In this document: positions 11,850 to 23,800 of the stretch, one piece after another
How the letters are laid out: the number at the start of each line of letters is the position of its first letter
How positions within the stretch are numbered: the stretch's first letter is position 1
Source: Cyclina sinensis
Lineage: Eukaryota > Mollusca > Bivalvia > Venerida > Veneridae
Reading direction: 5' to 3'
Assembly (NCBI GenBank): GCA_012932295.1
Contig: JAAONU010000016.1
Location: 43,617,241 to 43,681,240, forward strand
DNA length: 64,000 nt
Notes under the pieces: generated by a model
Told to the model about the DNA's origin: nothing
The model's input: only the letters and a program-made list of their open reading frames with translations
Database searches by the model: none
Program-made: the position numbers and the translations under genes

Positions 11850-14800
11850 CCCACCAGTTCTACCAAATTGCTTACCCTTCCTACATGAATAAGTGCGCAC
11901 CCATTCTATATTCATGTACATACATACTCAATAATCACAGTTAAATGTTAGTGCTCACCAATCTTAGATACACAAGTACTTACCTATTATAGATAAACAA
12001 ATGCACTCACACCTTTGTATGAAAGTGTGCACCAAAACAAAATGTATAAGTGCCTACCTATCCGAGAAATGTGAGTGATTATTGATCCTAGATATATAAT
12101 TGCTTACCCGTCCAAGAAATATGTGCTTACTGATCCTAGATGTATAAGTGGCAACTCATCTAAAATGTATAAATGCTTACCCATCCTACATAAAAAGTGC
12201 TCACCTATCCTAGATATGTAAGTGTCTAGTCATCCTGGATGTATAAGTGCTCACCTATCCTAGATATGTAAGTGTCTAGTCATCCTGGATGTATAAGTGC
12301 CCACCTATCCTATAGATATGTAAGTGTCTAGTCATCCTGGATGTATAAGTGCCCACCTATCCTAGATATGTAGGTGTCTAGTCATCCTGGATGTATAAGT
12401 GCCCACCTATCCTAGATATGTAAGTGTCTAGTCATCCTGGATGTATAAGTGCCCACCTATCCTATAGATATGTAAGTGTCTAGTCATCCTGGATGTATAA
12501 GTGCCCACCTATCCTAGATATGTAGGTGTCTAGTCATCCTGGATGTATAAGTGCCCACCTATCCTAGATATGTAGGTGTCTAGTCGTCCTGGATGTATAA
12601 GTGCCCACCTATCCTAGATATGTAAGTGTCTAGTCGTCCTGGATGTATAAGTGCTCACCTATCCTAGATATGTAAGTGTCTAGTCGTCCTGGATGTATAA
12701 GTGCCCACCTATCCTAGATATCTAGGTGTCTAGTCATCCTGGATGTATAAGTGCCCACCTATCCTAGATATGTAGGTGTCTAGTCATCCTGGATGTATAA
12801 GTGCCCACCTATCCTAGATATGTAAGTGTCGAGTCATCCTGGATGTATAAGTGCCCACCTATCCTAGATATGTAAGTGTCGAGTCATCCTGGATGTATAA
12901 GTGCTCACCTATCCTAGATATGTAAGTGTCTAGTCATCCTGGATGTATAAGTGCCCACCTATCCTAGATATGTAAGTGTCTAGTCATCCTGGATGTATAA
13001 GTGCCCACCTATCCTAGATATGTTAGTGTCGAGTCATCCTGGATGTATAAGTTTCCACCTATCCTAGATATGTAAGTGTCGAGTCATCCTGGATGTATAA
13101 GTGCTCACCTATCCTAGATATGTAAGTGTCTAGTTATCCTGGATGTATAAGTGCTCACCTATCCTAGATATGTAGGTGTCTAGTCATCCTGGATGTATAA
13201 GTGCCCACCTATCCTAGATATGTAAGTGTCGAGTTATCCTGGATGTATAAGTGCTCACCTATCCTAGATATGTAAGTGTCTAGTCATCCTGGATGTGTCT
13301 AGTCATCCTGGATGTATAAGTGCTCACCTATCCTAGATATGTAGGTGTCTAGTCATCCTGGATGTATAAGTGCTCACCTATCCTAGATATGTAGGTGTCT
13401 AGTCATCCTGGATGTATAAGTGCCTACCTATCCTAGATATGTAGGTGTCTAGTCATCCTGGATGTATAAGTGCCTACCTATCCTAGATATATAGGTGTCT
13501 AGTCATCCTGGATGTATAAGTGCTCACCTATCCTAGATATGTAAGTGTCTAGTTATCCTGGATGTATAAGTGCCCACCTATCCTAGATATGTAAGTGTCT
13601 AGTCATCCTGGATGTATAAGTGCCTACCTATCCTAGATATGTAAGTGTCTAGTTATCCTGGATGTATAAGTGCCTACCTATCCTAGATATGTAGGTGTCT
13701 AGTCATCCTGAATGTATAAGTGCCTACCTATCCTAGATAGGTAAGTGTCTAGTCATCCTGGATGTATAAGTGCCTACCTATCCTAGATATGTAGGTGTCT
13801 AGTCATCCTGGATGTGTAAGTGCTCACCTATCCTAGATATGTAAGTGTCTAGTCATCCTGTATATAAGTGCCTACCTATCCTAGATATGTAGGTGTCTAG
13901 TTATCATGGATGTATAAGTGCTCACTTATCCTAGATATGTAAGTGTCTAATCATCCTAGATGTATAAGTGCTTATCTTTCCTAGATATGTAATGGCTTAT
14001 CATGCTAAATGTATAGATGCTTACTAATTCTACATGAAAACGTGCTTACCCATCAAAGAATTGTAAGTGCATACCATCCTAGATGTATAAATGCCTATCC
14101 ATCCTACATACAAAATGCTCACCCATCTTAGATATGTAGGTGCATACCCATCCTAGATATGTTAGTGTCTACCCATCATAGATATATAAATCGCTACCCG
14201 TCCTATATGGAAAAGTATTAACCAATCCTAGATAAGTATATACAAACACATCCTACATAAAAAATACTTACCCGTCCTAGATATGTATACTATATTATGG
14301 CTTACCCCTCTTTGATGTATAAGTGCTTCCCGTCCTAAATGTATAAGTGTCTACCAATTCTATATGTATAAGTGCTTACCAATTCCAGCTGTATAAGTCC
14401 TTATCAATTCTAGATGTATAAGTTCTTACCAATCCTAGATGTATAAGTGCATATCAATTCTAGATATATAAGTGCTAATTAATCATAGATGTACATGCGC
14501 TCATCCATCCCAGATATATAAGGGTTCAACTATCGAAGATGTTCAAGTGCTCATCCATCCTAAATATATAAGGGCTCACCCATCATAAATGTATATGTGC
14601 TCATCCATCCTAGATATTTAAGGGCTCACCTAACGTAGATGTACATGTGTTCATCTATCCTAAAGATATAGGGGTTCACTCATCGTATTTATACATGTGC
14701 TCATCCATCCTAAATATTTAAGGGCTCACCAATCGTAGATGTATATCTGCTTATCCATCCTAGATGAATAAGGGTTCACCCATTGTAGATGTACATGTGC

Positions 14801-14945
14801 TCATCCATCCTATATATATAAGGGCTCGCCAAACGTAGATGTACATGTGCTCATTCATCCATGCATGAATGTAAGTGCTCATTCATGATAAATATTTAAG
14901 TGCTTATCCATCCAAGATCTTAAACTGCTCACACATCCTAGATAC
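11850..14945. repeat. 25-bp minisatellite with 50-bp higher-order core
   Basis: The outer parts (about 11850-12190 and 13975-14945) are degenerate 25-bp units like AAGTGCTCACCCATCCTAGA.... The core (about 12190-13970) repeats a 50-bp dimer: one half reads AAGTGCCCACCTATCCTAGA, the other AAGTGTCTAGTCATCCTGGA. For example, 'cctagatatg' recurs at 12361 and 12411. The array lies between C1 exon 3 and exon X, as the related array does behind C2 exon 3. Confidence 0.9.
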
Positions 14946-15025
14946 GTTTTCCATTTTACCTCATGAATAGGTGGCGAAGCGGAAGTGATCAGAAAGAAAA
15001 AGAAAAACACTGATTTTCTTTTCAG

Positions 15026-15102
15026 CTATTTACAATCCGTATCCAAAATTTATGAACCGTAAAAAGCTGATAAAACCTGCAATCGAAGTAAACTTTTTTT
15101 AG
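15026..15102 (+). CDS. Candidate exon X (unit upstream of C2)
   Basis: A good acceptor (ttttcttttcag) precedes a short open segment reading IYNPYPKFMNRKKLIKP... to TAG when entered in phase 1. Other copies lie at 22696, 29287 and 43966. Against the 22696 copy several differences fall at third positions (CCA/CCG, AAA/AAG, AAG/AAA, CTG/CTT), which points to coding. The phase matches exon 1 donors, not the exon 3 or exon 2 ends. It ends only about 38 bp before the C2 TATA-like box, so a conserved promoter-proximal element is the main alternative. Confidence 0.4.
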
Positions 15103-15139
15103 TCATTTTCAAAATAGCTGATCTCTTCAAGCGTTTTCA

Positions 15140-15150
15140 AATAAATAAGG
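15140..15150 (+). promoter_or_regulatory. TATA-like box of copy C2
   Basis: AATAAATAAGG lies 48 bp before the C2 ATG. It aligns with TATAAATAAG of C1. A TATTTAAA nearer the ATG is too close to serve. Confidence 0.5.
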
Positions 15151-15187
15151 CCAATTTTTGGACCAAAGTCGCAGTGCATATTTAAAC

Positions 15188-15269
15188 ATGAGAAGTTTCA
15201 CGTGGTTGTTTTGTTTGCTGTTTATAAGCTGGATTTATAATGTGGAATCTTCTGCTGGTCAGAGCTATG
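15188..15269 (+). CDS. C2 exon 1, signal peptide
   Basis: 27 codons plus one base ending at G|GTCAGT. The hydrophobic core is LFCLLFISWIY, followed by NVESSAGQSY. Confidence 0.75.
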
Positions 15270-18200
15270 GTCAGTATTATTCAGTTATAAAAATAAGAAG
15301 TATGGTGTACAATAATGCAGAGTTTTAATTAAATGGTGCCATTATTTTGTCTGGTTTCGAACAAAATGATTTGAATATATTTTTATCACTGTGACAATAT
15401 TTTCTTCTGCATATTTTGTAGAAACTTCGAAATGATATTTTGCGTGCGTTCATGCGTGTGTGGTGCGTAAATATTCTCGGTTTTGTGATAATGTTAATCA
15501 TATCTGTACATAAATCACAAAGAGTAACTCAAGCATGTTACTGATGTTAGTATTGGAGGTTTCATGATTGCATATTACAGTTTTAGAATTATATTCCTTT
15601 AAAGATAAACTAGAGATGTTCAAGAAAAGTTCAGTCGACTTTTACTTAATGATACAGGATGACAGGACTTTTTTTAATTTGACAGCCAATTACTATTCAT
15701 TTAATAATAATAAAATTGGTATTATATGATTTTGCAATCCTGACAACTTTTTGATATTTTTATCACATTTCACAATCACAGCCGCATATATCAAACATCT
15801 GTTACGTTGTACATTTGTTACAGACGACAACGACGCGCTCTTGAAGGCGATTTCAGCAATGTTCGATAAGAACGACATTGGTGACGTCAGTAAAAAACAT
15901 ATTCCAAATGAAAGTGGCACCAGAAATGCCAAGCCTTATACCGGAAGTGAGAAGAGTTCCAAGACCGATGAAGAGGCAGATGTAATCGATAAACTACTCC
16001 TGAGAGAACTAGAAACATTTCTTAGTTCTGAAAGGTAACCTGTGTCTTTATATCTTAAACATTTGCAAGGGATGTAGCAGACTGGCGATAATTTTGCATA
16101 AGTACTGTGCCGAGACACAAGAGACATGTTATTTCACGATAACCTATAAAGTTGAAAAAGACATTTGTTTTTATCGCTTTCAACAACAAACTGTTCCTAT
16201 CTAATTAAAGACAGTAAGTTATTAAGGTTGATGACTCAGTGTCCTTTCTGGCCAAAATATCGGTTAAAATAAAGTAATAAACTTGTTGACTTTTTGGTAC
16301 TTTAACTGTTTAATAAATCAAAAATGAATTTCAAGATAAATGAATTGCGGATTATAATCGCAACAGATTTGACAAAGATGTTTTCAAAAATTGGTCAGTC
16401 AGGTACTTTCAGCTTAGTTGTTGACAAGGATTATAAACAATTTTACGACTACTTTTAATATCTTATATGAGGTCATTATCTAAGTCCTACACAATGCAGT
16501 TCGCATCCTGTCAAATTAAAGAGTTCAAAACATTCTGACGAAAATGTATTCCACTTTTCCTTTAAAAGAGGAATTTTTAGCTCACCTGAGCACAGTGTGC
16601 TCATGTGAGCTATTGTGATCGTATGATGTCCGTCGTCCATCGTCGTGCGTTAGTGCGTTAACATTTTGATTCAAACAACATCTTCTATGAAACCACTTGG
16701 TCATAGTTGATAAAACTTGGCAGGGTTGTTCCTTGTATGAGGGTCTACCAAATTTGTTAGAAAATGTAGTTCCATGCAGAACTCTGGTTGCTGTGGCAAC
16801 CAAAACATCTTTAAAAATCTTCTTGTCTGAAACCACAAGACCTAGAGCTTAGACATTTGGCATGTAGTATCATCTAGAAGTCTTCTACCAAATTTATTCA
16901 AATTATGTCACTGGGGTCAAAATTGCCCACGCCCTAGGGGTCAGTAAATTTACATAGAAATGTACAGGAAAACTTTAGGAATCTTCTCTGAAATCACAAG
17001 GCCCTAAAATATAAAATTTTGCACAAAATATTGTCTAGTGGACCTCTGCCAGGATTGTTCAAATTATGTCTCTGGGGTCATAATCGACTCCGCCTCAGGG
17101 GTCACTTGTTTATATAGCGGCATATATAGGGAAATTTCAGAAATTTTCTCGTCTAAAACTACTGTGCTTTGGGATTTGATATTTGGCATAAAGGTTTACC
17201 TAGAGCTCCCCTACAAAGACTGTTCAAACCATATCCCTTGGGTCATAAATGGCTCCGCTCTAGGGGTCACTTGATTTTAAAAAAGCCTTATATAGGAAAA
17301 CTTCGAAAATCTTTTACGAAACCAGAAGACCTAGTGCTTAAATATTTTTCATGGAGCATCATCTAGAAGTGTTCTACCAAAATTGTTTAAATGATACTCT
17401 TGTGGTCAAAACTGACGCCATCACAGGGGTCACTTGATTCTTGTAAAGCCTTGCATAGAAAAAAAATCCTCTCATGAGTATCCGCAAGGTCTTGTGTTAA
17501 GATATTTGATGTGTAACATGGCCTTGTAGACCTCTACCAAGTTCACTAAAAAAATGGCCCTTCCCCCGGGTAACCAAGGTTAAAATATACCTTTTAAATT
17601 TTCATCATAGAGCCTTAATTAATAGACATATATCTTAGATATTTGGTACTTTGGCACCTTGCATGAATCTCTGTCATTCACTTGGATCAGGGTCAAGGTC
17701 ACCAAGACTAAAAGTAGATTTTTCTACTTTTCCCCAAAGAGTCTTCATTTTTATTGAGGGATATCTTAGATATTTAGTATGTAGGTAACTTGCAAAGACC
17801 TCTATCCGTGGAGTTTGAATCACAAAGTCAAGGTCTTTAAAAATAGATTTTTCTTCTTATTGTCATAGAGCCTTTATTTATTGACTGATATTTTAAATAT
17901 TTGGTATTTAGACACCATGCATGAACCTCTTTCATTTAATTGGGCTTAAAGCCACCGAGGCTGCAAATAGATTTATCAATTTTACCTCATAGAGCCTTTA
18001 TTTATGAACCAATGTGTTTGATATTTAATACGTAGGGTCCTTGCATGAACCTCTAGCATTAGGTGGTGTTTTGGGTCACTCGGTCAAGGTCAAGGTCACC
18101 ACAGCTAATGATAAACTTTTCTACTTTCTGTCATATAGCCTTTATTTTTTGACCGATATTTTAGATATTTGATTTGTAGGCACATACAAATCTTCAATTA

Positions 18201-20277
18201 GAAAATTTAATACTGCTTTTGACGTTTGCTTAGTACTCAGGTGAGCGATCCAGGGTCATCATGACCACCTTGTTTTATAAGATTGATTTTCTAAGGAACA
18301 GTTAGTTCAGACCGGTGTTTTGATTTTGCGTGGGTTGTATGTCAGCTGTAACTTCATGGGAAGCAAGTGTTTTGATTTTGTGTGGGTTATATATCAGTTG
18401 ACACTTCATGAGAAGCAAGTGCTTTGAATTTGTTTGGGTTGTATGTTAGTTGTCACTTCATTAGACGCAAGTGTTTTGATTTTGTGTGGGTTATATGTTA
18501 GTGGTTACTTCACCGGAAGCAAGTGTTTTGATTTTGCTCGGGTTGTATGTCAGTTGTCACTTCATCGGAAGAAAGTGTTTTGATTTTGTGTGGGTTGTTG
18601 GTCAGCTGTCATTTCATCGAAAGGAAGTGTTTTGACTTTGTGTGGGTTGTATGTCAGGTGTCACTTCATCGGAAGCAAGTGTTTTGACTTTGTGTGGGTT
18701 CTTTGTCAGGAAGCAAGTGTTTTAATTTTGTTAGGGTTGTATGTCTGGTGTCAATTCATCGGAAGCAAGTGTTTTGATTTTGTATGGGTTGTATACCAGG
18801 TGTCACTTCATCGGAAGGAAGTGTTTTGAATTTGGTTGGGTTGTATGTCAGGTATCACTTCAGCGGAAGGAAGTGCTTTGACTTTGTGTGGGTTGTATGT
18901 CAGGTGTCACTTCATCGGAAGCAAGTGTTTTGACTTTGTGTGGGTTCTTTGTCAGGAAGCAAGTGTTTTAATTTTGTTAGGGTTGTATGTCTGGTGTCAA
19001 TTCATCGGAAGAAAGTGTTTTGATTTTGTATGGGTTGTATACCAGGTGTCACTTCATCGGAAGGAAGTGTTTTGAATTTGGTTGGGTTGTATGTCAGGTA
19101 TCACTTCAGCGGAAGGAAGTGCTTTGAATTTGTGTGGGTTGTGTGTCAGCTGTCACTTCATCGAAAGCAAGCGTTTTGATTTTGTTTGGTGGTATCTCAG
19201 GTGTCACTTCATCGGAAGCAAGTGTTTTGATTTTGTTTGGGTTGTATGTCAGGTGTCAATTCATCGGAAGCAAGTGTTTTAATTTTGTTTGGGTTGTATG
19301 TCAGGTGTCAATTCATCGGAAGCAAGTGTTTTAATTTTGTTTGGGTTGTATGTCAGGTGTCAATTCATCGGAAGCAAGTGTTTTAATTTTGTTTGGGTTG
19401 TATGTCTGGTGTCAATTCATCGGAAGCAAGTGTTATAATTTTGTTTGGGTTGTATGTCAGGTGTCAATTCATCGGAAGCAAGTGTTTTAATTTTGTTTGG
19501 GTTGTATGTCAGGTGTCAATTCATCGGAAGCAAGTGTTTTAATTTTGTTTTGGTTGTATGTCAGGTGTCAATTCATCGGAAGCAAGTGTTTTAATTTTGT
19601 TTGGGTTGTATGTCTGGTGTCAATTCATCGGAAGCAAGTGTTATAATTTTGTTTGGGTTGTATGTCAGGTGTCAATTCATCGGAAGCAAGTGTTTTGATT
19701 CTGTTTTGGTTGTATGCCAGGTGTCACTTCATCGAAAGCAAATGTTTTGATTCTGTTTTGGTTGTTTGTCAGGTGTCACTTCATTGAAAGCAAGTGTTTT
19801 GGCTTTGTGTGGGTTGTATGTCAGGTATCACTTCAGCGAAAGCAAGTGTTTAATTTTGTGTTGGTTATATTTCAGGTGTCACTTCATCGAAACAAAGTGT
19901 TTTGATTTTGTGTGGGTTGACGAAAGCAAGTGTTTTGAATTTGTTTGGGTTGTATATCAGGTGTCACTTCATCGGATGCAGTATGTTTAGTGGCCTAAAA
20001 GATTGTGCGTCTTTTTGTTGAAACTTGATCAAGACTACATTGACTTACCATTATATTTATTTGCCGAAAATGTCGTACTTGACATCTGAAACTTTTTCAC
20101 TTCAGAGTACGAACAGGAAATTACAAAAAGTGGCTCCATGACGATGGTGCTGCCCGTGGAACATTCACGACGTCAACTTCAACGTCCGTCCCAACTACGG
20201 TCCCGGTAACGACAGAAGCCCCTCGTAGAAGGTGCAGAATCTGGATTTGGTGGAGATATTTTTACTATTATTGCTAG
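15188..20277 (+). CDS. Copy C2 of secreted Thr-rich / C-terminal loop peptide family, intact
   Basis: Join 15188-15269, 15824-16034 and 20106-20277, giving about 154 residues. Exon 1 is a signal peptide (MRSFTWLFCLLFISWIYNVE...). Exon 2 is an acidic pro-region, DDNDALLKAISAMFDKND to LLLRELETFLSSER. Exon 3 reads KKWLHDDGAARGT, then a Thr/Val/Pro linker, then PRRRCRIWIWWRYFYYYC and stop. Exon phases 1 and 2 match the other copies. The RRR just before the first Cys is a possible convertase site that would free a 14-residue disulfide-closed aromatic peptide. Intron 2 (4.07 kb) holds a complete dispersed repeat and a 52-bp array. I recognise no known family. A secreted defence or signalling peptide is inference from layout; secretion is well supported by the sequence. 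Confidence 0.75.
15824..16034 (+). CDS. C2 exon 2, acidic pro-region
   Basis: The acceptor is ttgttacag and the donor AG|GTAACC. It encodes 69 full codons. The start (DDNDALLKAISAM) and end (LLRELETFLSSER) are conserved with C4/C5; the middle is shorter and divergent. The C-terminal part looks like an amphipathic helix. Confidence 0.75.
16580..18275 (+). mobile_element. Complete non-autonomous dispersed repeat with 11-bp terminal inverted repeats
   Basis: It starts GCTCACCTGAG (16580-16590) and ends CTCAGGTGAGC (18236-18246), exact reverse complements. The left end folds as a hairpin (GCTCACCTGAGCAC, AGT loop, GTGCTCATGTGAGC). After the right motif lies a palindrome GGTCATCATGACC and CTTGTTTT. 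The interior holds degenerate ~165-bp units with 'ctaccaaatttgttcaaat'-type words. It sits in C2 intron 2 and has no transposase frame. Confidence 0.65.
18300..19985. repeat. 52-bp minisatellite
   Basis: The unit is close to GGAAGCAAGTGTTTTAATTT + TGTTTGGGTTGTATGTCAGG + TGTCAATTCATC, 52 bp; for example 'tcatcggaag' recurs at 19261 and 19313. A 246-bp block is itself duplicated (18590-18835 and 18836-19081). Open frames in it follow from the repeat. It lies in C2 intron 2. Confidence 0.9.
20106..20277 (+). CDS. C2 exon 3, basic segment, Thr linker, C-X12-C loop
   Basis: The acceptor is tttttcacttcag. It encodes 56 residues ending CRIWIWWRYFYYYC then TAG. The loop contains three Trp, four Tyr and two Arg and no acidic residue. 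A possible AATAAA poly(A) signal lies at 20597-20602. Confidence 0.75.
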
Positions 20278-20629
20278 TTCTAGAGTGGACAAAATATATA
20301 CCTAAGTGTGTGCAATCTTCACCTCAGAAGTAAATTTTGAAAAGTGATATAACTGTTTAGTGATGGTTAACTTGTGGCTTTGGAAAACAAATGAGTGCTG
20401 TATTCGGATGGACGGAGAAATTTAACTTGTATGATATTATATCTAGATTTTCTATTGGCATCGCTGATTTGTCATGACACCAAAATTTTTATAAGAGATA
20501 CACACACGAGAGCTAAGAAAGAAAACCTTTGCCAAGGTTAATACAGGTGAATCCATCGAAATAATTTGCCATTTTCCTTTTTACTAAATTCATTAAAATA
20601 AATGAACGAAATTTTGACAGGACTTTAAG

Positions 20630-22600
20630 TGCGTCCAAATAAGATGTTTGAAAGCGTGCCCATCTTAAATGTTTAAGTTTGTACCTATCGTATTTATAAA
20701 AGTGCGAACCCATCTCAGATGTTTGAGTGCTCTCTCAGATAAGATGCTTAAGTCCGTACCCATCTTATATGTTTACGTGCTCTCCCAGCTAAGATATATA
20801 AATGCGTTTCCAACTTAAATGTTTAAGTGCGTACCCATCTTAAATTTCTAAGTGCATACCCATCTTAAATGTTTAAATGCGTACCAATCGTAGATATATA
20901 AATGCATACCCATCTAAGATGTTTAAGTGCGTGAACATCGTAGATATATAAGTGCATACTCATCTTAGATGTTTAAGTGCGTGTACATCGTAGATATATA
21001 AGTGCCTACCCATCTTAGATGTTTAAGTGCGTGTACATCGTAGATAGATAAGTGCCTACCCATCTTAGATGTTAAAGTGCGTGAACATCGTAGATATATA
21101 AGTGCCTACCCATTTTAGATGTTTAAGTGCGTGTACATCGTAGATATATAAGTGCCTACCCATCTTAGATGTTTAAGTGCGTGTACATCGTAGATATATA
21201 AGTGCCTACCCATCTTAGATGGTTAAGTGCGTGTACATCGTAGATATATAAGTGCACACCCATCTTAAATTTTTAAGTGCGTACCAATCTTAGATGTTTA
21301 AGTGCGTGTACATCGTAGATATATAAGTGCCTACCCATCTTAGATATTTAAGTGCGTGTACATGGTAGATATATAAGTGCATACCCGTCTTAAATTTTTA
21401 AGTGCGTACCAATCTCAGATGTTTAAGTGCGTGTACATCGTAGATAAATAAGTGCCTACCCATCTTAGATGTTTAAGTGCGTGTACATCGTAGATAGATA
21501 AGTGCATACCCATCTTTGATGTTTAAAGTGCGTACCTATCTTTGATGTTTAAATGCGTACCCATCTTTGATGTTTAAGTGCGTACCCATCTTTGATGTTT
21601 ATGTGCATACCCATCTTTGATGTATAAGTGCATACCCATCTTTGATGTATAAGTGCGTACCCATCTTTGATGTTTAAGTGCATACCCATCTTTGCTGTTT
21701 AAGTGCATACCCATCTTTGATGTTTAAGTGCGTACCCATCTTTGATGTTTATGTGCATACCCATCTTTGATGTATAAGTGCATACCCATCTTTGATGTAT
21801 AAGTGCATACCCATCTTTGATGTTTAAGTGCATACCCATCTTTGATGTTTAAGTGCATACCCATCTTTGATGTTTAAGTGCATACCTATCTTTAATGTTC
21901 AAGTGCGTACCCATCTTTGATGTTTAAGTGCGTACCCCTCTTTGATGTTTATGTGCGTACCCATCCTTGATGTTTAAGTGCATACCCATCTTTGATGTTT
22001 AAGTGCGTACCCATCTTTGATGTATAAGTGCATACCCATCTTTGATGTTTAAGTGCGTACCCATCTTTGATGTTTAAGTGCGTACCCATCTTTGATGTTT
22101 AAGTGCGTACCCATCTTTGATGTTTAAGTGCGTACCCATCTTTGATGTTTATGTGCATACCCATCTTTGATGTTTAAGTGCATACCCATCTTTGATGTTT
22201 AAGTGCGTACCCATCTTTGATGTTTAAATGCGTATCCATCTTTGATGTTTAAGTGCATACCCATCTTTGATGTATAAGTGCATACCCATCTTTGATGTTT
22301 AAGAGCATACCCATCTTTGATGTTTATGTGCGTACCCATCTTTGATGTTTAAGTGCGTACCCATCTTTGATGTTTAAGTGCATACCCATCTTTGATGTTT
22401 AAGTGCGTACTCATCTTTAATGGTTAAGTGCGTGTCCATCGTAGATGTATAAGTGCGTACCCATCTTATAAGTGCTCTCCCAGCTTAGAAACATGTGCAT
22501 TTATTTCAATCTTAGATATATAACTGAGGAACAGTGCTTGATACGAGTATGTTACTGCTCAGTTATATAAAAAAATAAGTACAAATTCATCCTAGATATT
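20630..22600. repeat. 25-bp minisatellite
   Basis: The unit is GTTTAAGTGCGTACCCATCT + TTGAT, 25 bp ('cgtacccatc' at 22081 and 22106). The left part (to about 21510) alternates units reading 'catcttagatgtttaagtgc' and 'catcgtagatatataagtgc', a partial 50-bp dimer. The right part is nearly uniform 25-bp units. It is related to the 11.85-14.95 kb array. Confidence 0.9.
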
Positions 22601-22695
22601 GCTCAACTATCCTAGATGACATTAGTATAGATGCTCATCCATATGTCTAATTCATATTACCATAACGAAGTGGAAAAAAACGACTTTATTTTCAG

Positions 22696-22778
22696 GTACT
22701 CACAATCCGTATCCGAAACTTTTTAACCGTAAGAAACTTAAAACCTACCGTCAAGTTTACACTTTTTTCATTTCATGA
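22696..22778 (+). pseudogene. Exon X copy at the head of a relic unit
   Basis: After acceptor ttttattttcag, phase-1 entry reads THNPYPKLFNRKKLK... to TGA. It matches the 15026 copy best over NPYPKxxNRKKL. A small deletion after that point makes the tail diverge. No exon 1 follows; intron-2-like sequence follows directly. Confidence 0.45.
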
Positions 22779-22839
22779 TTCCTATATAGCCTGAAAAACA
22801 ACTGATTTGGTCACCGTACCTAACAGAGTGTTAATATCA

Positions 22840-23410
22840 AAATAAAGACAGTAAGTATATATTTAAGGTTGTTGACCGGGTATCTATTCTTGCCAGGATG
22901 TCGGTTAGGATGAAAGACTTAACATGTCTACTTTTGTATATTTAACTGCTTGATCCTCTAACTCAAACAGCATGATTTTTTTTCAAAATGAGCTGCGCCA
23001 TAGCAACAGACATATTTAACACAGATGTTGGAATTATCATACTGTCATATGGTCAGTCATTTTGTATCAGCTGATCTATTTATACTGTCATATGGTCAGC
23101 CATGTAGTATCAGCTGAACTGTTTATAAATACTGATAATAAACAATTTTATGACATCTTTGAATGCCCTACATGATATCATTGCCAACGTCCTATACAAT
23201 GTGGTGTCGAACACTGTAAAGTTCAAGAATTAAACACAGGCGGTAAACACATCCCTTGTTACGAAAAGCAAAGAAAGATTTTTTTCCTTTAAACAGAAAA
23301 TTTCTGTTAAAATTACTAAACATACATGGTAGTCCCATTAACGAAGGCTGTCCCTCGTAGAAGGTGCAAATTCCGGTTTTGATGGAGACATTTTCTACTG
23401 TTATTACTAG
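22840..23410 (+). pseudogene. Relic of a family copy: intron 2 remnant and 3' part of exon 3
   Basis: About 22840-23290 aligns with C2 intron 2 near 16200-16570 ('aaagacagtaagt', 'aaacaattttacgac'). About 23320-23410 matches the end of C2 exon 3, reading PRRRCKFRF, then TGA in place of a Trp codon, then WRHF. Exons 1, 2 and the front of exon 3 are missing, so this is a decayed copy produced by deletion. Confidence 0.6.
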
Positions 23411-23589
23411 TTGTGGATAAGAACATATACACCGCAGGTTATAATCAGAGCAAAAACTTCGTGTTTTGAAAATGTACCTCATTCTATTTGAAATTTCTTT
23501 GTAAATGATTAAGTCACTGATTCAGGACTCCGCACGTGTTCCTTTGTCTTTCGAATTGTAAATAATCACTTTACCAAATTAATAACTGA

Positions 23590-23591
<2 letters not shown>

Positions 23592-23627
<36 letters not shown>
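23592..23627. repeat. (CA)n microsatellite
   Basis: Uninterrupted CA dinucleotides. Confidence 0.95.
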
Positions 23628-23628
<1 letters not shown>

Positions 23629-23654
23629 ATAACGTTAAGTTTTGAGTTACTTGT

Positions 23655-23800
23655 TATTTGTATTACAATCCTTTGTGAAAGGCCTCGCGATTCGTGAATA
23701 CCAACTTGTTGTTTGTATTACAATCCCTTGTGAAAGGCCTGGCGATTCGTGAATACCATTACAATCCCCTGTGAAAGGCCTAGCGATTCGTGAATACCAT
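23655..23800. repeat. Three-copy imperfect tandem repeat
   Basis: Each copy carries 'attacaatcccttgtgaaagg' followed by 'cctggcgattcgtgaatacc', with copy-specific bases (cctcgcg, cctggcg, cctagcg). Confidence 0.85.

Noticed and set aside
11850..14945. CRISPR-like appearance of regularly spaced repeats
   Set aside because: Units are adjacent without unique spacers, in an intron-containing eukaryotic locus.
15026..15102. Exon X as the ordinary last exon of the preceding gene
   Set aside because: Exon 3 already ends in a stop in every copy, C4 and C5 have AATAAA shortly after it, and no exon 3 donor has the needed phase; alternative use after exon 1 fits better.
18590..19990. Open frames in the 52-bp array (FDFVWVVCQVS repeats)
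   Set aside because: The 52-bp period shifts frame each unit; the frames are short and artefactual.
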